A stretch of 7,968 nt of DNA, taken from contig OMSM01000367.1 of NCBI GenBank assembly GCA_900313745.1, positions 1 to 7,968 of the forward strand. Direction: 5' to 3'. The stretch is from an uncultured Lachnospiraceae bacterium. Lineage in GTDB: Bacteria > Bacillota > Clostridia > Lachnospirales > Lachnospiraceae. Shown piece after piece: positions 5,519 to 7,968 of the stretch (position 1 is its first letter; each line of letters starts with the position of its first letter). Position numbers and translations under genes: made by a program. The notes below the pieces were generated by a model. It had not been told where the DNA came from and did no database searches. It saw only the letters and a program-made list of their open reading frames with translations.

Positions 5519-6814
5519 ATGGAGTATTACGCGATCAGGGGAGGTATTCCCCTGTCCGGTGAGATTGATATAGCAGGCGCCAAAAACGCGGCGCTTCCGA
5601 TATTAGCCTCTGCCATAATGACTAATGATACCGTGATCGTGGAGAATGTCCCGGATGTCAGTGATATCCGGGCTATTCTAAGTGCGATATCCAGTATCGG
5701 CGGCCATGTGGAAGCGGTTGATCGCCATACCTATAAAATCAACGGTTCACCCATCAAGGATGAGCCGGTCACCGACGAACTTGTTCAGAAAATCCGCGGT
5801 TCTTATTATCTTATCGGGGCTCTTCTCGGAAAATATCACCACGCAGAGGTCGTTCTTCCCAAGGGATGTGCAATAGGCTTAAGGCCTATTGATCAGCATG
5901 TCAAGGGATTCCGCGCGCTCGGCGCGGATATCCGGATCGCACACGGAATGATCATCGCCGAGGCGAAGGAACTGACGGGAAGCCATATCTACCTCGACGT
6001 GGTCTCGGTCGGCGCGACCATCAACATTATGATGGCGGCCGCCCTGGCCAAGGGCAATACGACGATAGAGAATGCCGCCAAGGAGCCTCATGTCGTTGAC
6101 CTTGCGAACTTCCTCAACAGCATGGGGGCCCGGATCCGCGGAGCAGGTACGGATGTCATCCGGATCCGCGGCGTGCAGTCCCTGCACAGCACGGAGTATT
6201 CCATTATCCCGGATCAGATAGAGGCCGGGACATATATGTTCGCAGCTGCGGCGACCAGGGGGGATGTGACAATCCGCAACGTCATTCCGAAGCACCTGGA
6301 ATCTCTGACCTCCAAGCTGAAGGAAGTCGGGTGCCAGGTAGAGGAGTCCGACGACGCGGTGAGAGTCGCGGCGACAAGGCGCCTCTCCAACACGCATGTC
6401 AAAACTCTTCCTTACCCCGGGTTTCCCACAGACATGCAGCCCCAGATTACCGTGCTGCTCGGACTTGCGAACGGGACAAGCATCGTGACGGAGAGCATTT
6501 TCGAGAGCCGCTTCAAGTATGTTGACGAGCTGACCCGCATGGGAGCGCAGATCAAGGTGGAAGGAAACACCGCAATTATCGACGGTGTGGATCATTTCAC
6601 CGGCACACGGATCATCGCTCCCGACTTAAGGGCAGGAGCCGCGCTGGTGATCGCCGCGCTTGCGGCGGAGGGCAGGTCGGACATTCACGACATCCGCTAC
6701 ATCGAGAGAGGATATGAGGACTTCCCCGAGAAGCTGAGGGCGCTTGGAGCGGATATTCGCAGGGTCGACGATGATGACGCCCCGGGCAGGGCAGTGATCC
6801 GCAGAGTGGGCTGA
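5519..6814 (+). CDS. murA: UDP-N-acetylglucosamine 1-carboxyvinyltransferase, MurAB/MurZ type
   Basis: MurA moves enolpyruvate from phosphoenolpyruvate to UDP-GlcNAc, the first committed cytoplasmic step of peptidoglycan synthesis. The 431-residue length is normal. Catalytic residues are in place: Lys22-Asn23 in GAKNAALP, Arg93, Cys117 in LPKGCAIGLRPIDQH, Asp305 in YPGFPTDMQ and Arg371 in DLRAGAALVIAA. Because Cys117 is kept, the enzyme is expected to be open to fosfomycin alkylation. The stretches GSYYLIGALLG, YLDVVSVGATINIM and VIPKHLESLTSKL follow the second B. subtilis paralogue (MurAB/MurZ), as I recall it, rather than MurAA. Lys115 stands where most MurA proteins have Gly in the flexible loop (PGGC). 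ATG 5519 follows a G-rich site (5508-5514) by 4 bases. The gene has its own promoter with an operator over the -35. No terminator is visible before the ribU promoter. Confidence 0.97.
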   Translation: MEYYAIRGGIPLSGEIDIAGAKNAALPILASAIMTNDTVIVENVPDVSDIRAILSAISSIGGHVEAVDRHTYKINGSPIKDEPVTDELVQKIRGSYYLIGALLGKYHHAEVVLPKGCAIGLRPIDQHVKGFRALGADIRIAHGMIIAEAKELTGSHIYLDVVSVGATINIMMAAALAKGNTTIENAAKEPHVVDLANFLNSMGARIRGAGTDVIRIRGVQSLHSTEYSIIPDQIEAGTYMFAAAATRGDVTIRNVIPKHLESLTSKLKEVGCQVEESDDAVRVAATRRLSNTHVKTLPYPGFPTDMQPQITVLLGLANGTSIVTESIFESRFKYVDELTRMGAQIKVEGNTAIIDGVDHFTGTRIIAPDLRAGAALVIAALAAEGRSDIHDIRYIERGYEDFPEKLRALGADIRRVDDDDAPGRAVIRRVG

Positions 6815-6842
6815 CCGGGTACTATACGGAAAAGAACCGGTA

Positions 6843-6870
6843 TTGACATCATGCCGGCGGAAATTATAAT
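6843..6870 (+). promoter_or_regulatory. ribU promoter, full consensus
   Basis: TTGACA (6843-6848) and TATAAT (6865-6870) are both perfect sigma-A consensus hexamers with a 16-base spacer. Transcription should start near 6877. The promoter lies 28 bases after the murA stop codon and directly feeds the FMN riboswitch, so ribU control is likely left to the riboswitch. Confidence 0.93.
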
Positions 6871-6874
6871 GGAC

Positions 6875-6916
6875 AATAACGAGCAGGACGCAGCCAGGCT
6901 GCGTCGGCAGGTTATT
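6875..6916 (+). other. 5' hairpin ahead of the FMN aptamer
   Basis: AATAAC (6875-6880) pairs with GTTATT (6911-6916), and inside it GACGCAGC (6887-6894) pairs with GCTGCGTC (6898-6905) around a CAG loop, with a 6/5 internal loop between the helices. It occupies the very 5' end of the predicted transcript, before the aptamer. A 5' hairpin like this may slow RNA decay. It is not part of the standard RFN element. Confidence 0.55.
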
Positions 6917-6920
6917 CAAT

Positions 6921-7069
6921 ATCGTCTTCGGGGCAGGGTGAAATTCCCTACTGGCGGTACAGTCCGCGACCCGGGGAGATGCGGCGGAAAGCGTCAGTTT
7001 TCCCAGCTCACTCCGGCTGATTCGGTGCAACTCCGGAACCAACAGTAAAGTCTGGATGGAAGAAGATCG
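6921..7069 (+). promoter_or_regulatory. FMN riboswitch (RFN element)
   Basis: The RFN core is clear: TCTTCGGGGCAGGGTGAAAT near the 5' end, TACTGGCGGTACAGTCCGCG, then GACCC, later CTGATTCGGTGCAACTCCGG, AACCAACAGTAAAGTCTGG and ATGGAAGAAGAT. The first helix closes GTCTTC with GAAGAT. The aptamer binds flavin mononucleotide, and in Firmicutes it usually turns off riboflavin synthesis or uptake genes. An intrinsic terminator follows 27 bases later, so FMN binding should favour termination before ribU. Confidence 0.97.
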
Positions 7070-7095
7070 TGCGGCAGCAGTACGCTTATTCATGA

Positions 7096-7127
7096 CCTCG
7101 TGTCCCCGGAAGGATACGGGGTTTTTT
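7096..7127 (+). terminator. Riboswitch-controlled intrinsic terminator
   Basis: CCTCGTGTCC (7096-7105) pairs with GGATACGGGG (7112-7121) over 10 base pairs, two of them G-U, with loop CCGGAA. Six T residues follow (7122-7127). It is the expression platform of the FMN riboswitch and could also stop read-through from murA. I could not identify the competing antiterminator strand with confidence. Confidence 0.9.
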
Positions 7128-7141
7128 GTCGGCATACCGCA

Positions 7142-7166
7142 CCGGGAAGACAATGTCTTCTCCCGG
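7142..7166 (+). other. Hairpin in the ribU leader after the terminator
   Basis: CCGGGAAGAC (7142-7151) pairs with GTCTTCTCCCGG (7155-7166) as a 6 plus 4 bp stem with a 2-base bulge and an AAT loop. No U-run follows. It would be present only in read-through mRNA. Its role is unknown. Confidence 0.35.
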
Positions 7167-7221
7167 CGGATTCCGTGCGCGAAGACGTGTAGCAGAGCAG
7201 TTCAGTCAGAAAGGAGTCTTT

Positions 7222-7830
7222 ATGAGCGCAGAAACAAGGAAAACAGGAATTACGGCGAGACAGATTGCAGTGACCGGAGTGCTCTCGGCGGCGGCGTTCG
7301 TGCTGCAGCTGATCGAGTTCCCGCTGCCGTTTCTCATTCCGCCGTTCATCAAGTTCGATTTCTCCGATCTGCCGGCCGTGATCGGCGCATTCGCGCTTGG
7401 GCCGGTGTGGGGTATCCTGATCGAGCTTATCAAAAACGTGCTTCACGCTGTGATGGCCAGCGGTTCCTTCGGTATAGGCGAGCTTTCCAACTTCATGCTC
7501 GGAGCGGTGTTCACCGGCGTCGCCGGCCTGGTCTACAGGAAGAACCGCACGAAGAAGGGAGCGCTTATCGCGTCGGTTTCCGGTGCGCTTGCGATGGCGG
7601 TCTTCTCGCTGCCGTCCAACTACTTTGTCGTATATCCGGTGTACTACAAATTCATGCCCGAGGAGACAATACTCGCCGCGTACCAGGCGATCATTCCGTC
7701 GGTGAAGAGCATAGCCCAGTGCCTGCTGGTGTTCAACGTGCCCTTTACCTTTGTCAAGGGGATGATTGACGTCGGAATCACTTTCCTGGTGTACAAGAGG
7801 CTGTCTCCGGTCATCAAGGGGGGAGAGTAA
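7222..7830 (+). CDS. ribU: Riboflavin ECF transporter S component RibU
   Basis: RibU is the membrane substrate-binding subunit that captures riboflavin and works with the shared EcfA, EcfA' and EcfT energising module, which is not in this window. The 202-residue protein has about six hydrophobic segments, as expected for S components, beginning with ITARQIAVTGVLSAAAFVLQ. The segments PPFIKFDFSDLPAVIGAFALGP and GELSNFMLGAVF match the well-known RibU pattern (FDxSDxP and a conserved NF after the third segment). I start at ATG 7222 because AAGGAG (7211-7216) precedes it by 5 bases. An upstream in-frame ATG at 7126 would add 32 basic residues, overlap the riboswitch terminator and lack a ribosome binding site. 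Expression is set by the FMN riboswitch. No riboflavin synthesis genes lie next to it, which fits uptake as a separately controlled unit. Confidence 0.96.
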   Translation: MSAETRKTGITARQIAVTGVLSAAAFVLQLIEFPLPFLIPPFIKFDFSDLPAVIGAFALGPVWGILIELIKNVLHAVMASGSFGIGELSNFMLGAVFTGVAGLVYRKNRTKKGALIASVSGALAMAVFSLPSNYFVVYPVYYKFMPEETILAAYQAIIPSVKSIAQCLLVFNVPFTFVKGMIDVGITFLVYKRLSPVIKGGE

Positions 7831-7854
7831 AGGGATGATTTGAGAGGTCCCGCG

Positions 7855-7897
7855 GGAGAGGCCGGAATTATGGCCACGCACCGCAGCGGCCCTCTCC
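7855..7897 (+). other. Hairpin downstream of ribU
   Basis: GGAGAGGCCG (7855-7864) pairs with CGGCCCTCTCC (7887-7897) over 10 base pairs with one bulge and a 22-base loop. No T-run follows. It lies in the ribU 3' region and could protect or stall the transcript. It may also be part of a structure that continues toward the next hairpin. Confidence 0.35.
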
Positions 7898-7935
7898 GTA
7901 TTACGCCATTGCTCTCTTAATTATGTTATGATATA

Positions 7936-7962
7936 CCCCGGAACTATGTTCCGGGGTTCTTT
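7936..7962 (+). terminator. Probable intrinsic terminator of ribU
   Basis: CCCCGGAA (7936-7943) and TTCCGGGG (7949-7956) form a perfect 8-bp stem with loop CTATG, followed by TTCTTT (7957-7962). This is a compact rho-independent terminator about 105 bases after the ribU stop. It is preceded by TGTTATGAT (7924-7932), which resembles an extended -10, so a transcript starting at the hairpin for the next gene is an alternative reading. Confidence 0.6.
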
Positions 7963-7968
7963 ATGGAA

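Noticed and set aside
7126..7221. Upstream start for ribU adding 32 residues
   Set aside because: This start lies in the T-run of the riboswitch terminator, lacks a ribosome binding site and adds an Arg-rich stretch untypical of RibU. ATG 7222 has AAGGAG at good spacing.
1..7968. CRISPR array, insertion sequence, attachment site, tRNA or rRNA
   Set aside because: I saw no regularly spaced direct repeats outside genes, no transposase or integrase frames with terminal repeats, and no tRNA T-loop or rRNA segments on either strand.

Overview
The window looks like chromosomal DNA from a fairly GC-rich Clostridia member, most likely Lachnospiraceae-like. The evidence is an FMN riboswitch directly in front of the ECF transporter S-component RibU, a RelP/YwaC-type small alarmone synthetase, a MurAB/MurZ-type MurA, a membrane-anchored LysM-G5-M23 peptidase of a kind common in that group, AGGAGG-type ribosome binding sites and U-tailed intrinsic terminators. 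This placement is inferred from recalled family features, not from a search. All supported genes lie on the plus strand.

Layout. Positions 1-345 hold the C-terminal end of a family 2 (rhamnosyltransferase-like) glycosyltransferase cut by the window edge. A (p)ppGpp synthetase gene of the RelP type follows at 458-1105. The 441-base gap at 1106-1546 is partly AT-rich. It holds a promoter-like site, a hairpin-rich stretch that could be a small RNA or an attenuated leader, and then a strong extended -10 promoter. That promoter is placed to drive a three-gene operon: an unrecognised tail-anchored coiled-coil protein with tandem 15-residue repeats (1547-2965), a flavin reductase-like split-barrel protein (3008-3571) and the LysM-G5-M23 cell-wall hydrolase (3626-5224). 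A textbook intrinsic terminator closes it at 5261-5300.

Downstream, a 28-bp perfect palindrome overlaps the -35 box of a near-consensus promoter whose roughly 110-nt structured leader precedes murA (5519-6814). A second consensus promoter (6843-6870) then drives a 5' hairpin, an FMN aptamer, an intrinsic terminator and ribU (7222-7830). A hairpin plus U-rich tail lies at the right end.

Functionally the genes centre on the cell envelope (glycan synthesis, peptidoglycan precursor synthesis, peptidoglycan cleavage) and include a stringent-response enzyme. Flavin supply (RibU) and flavin use (flavin reductase) are both present. The parts I cannot assign to a known system are the repeat protein at 1547-2965, the operator over the murA promoter and the structured RNA candidate near 1293-1440. 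I did not find a convincing wholly new multi-gene system.
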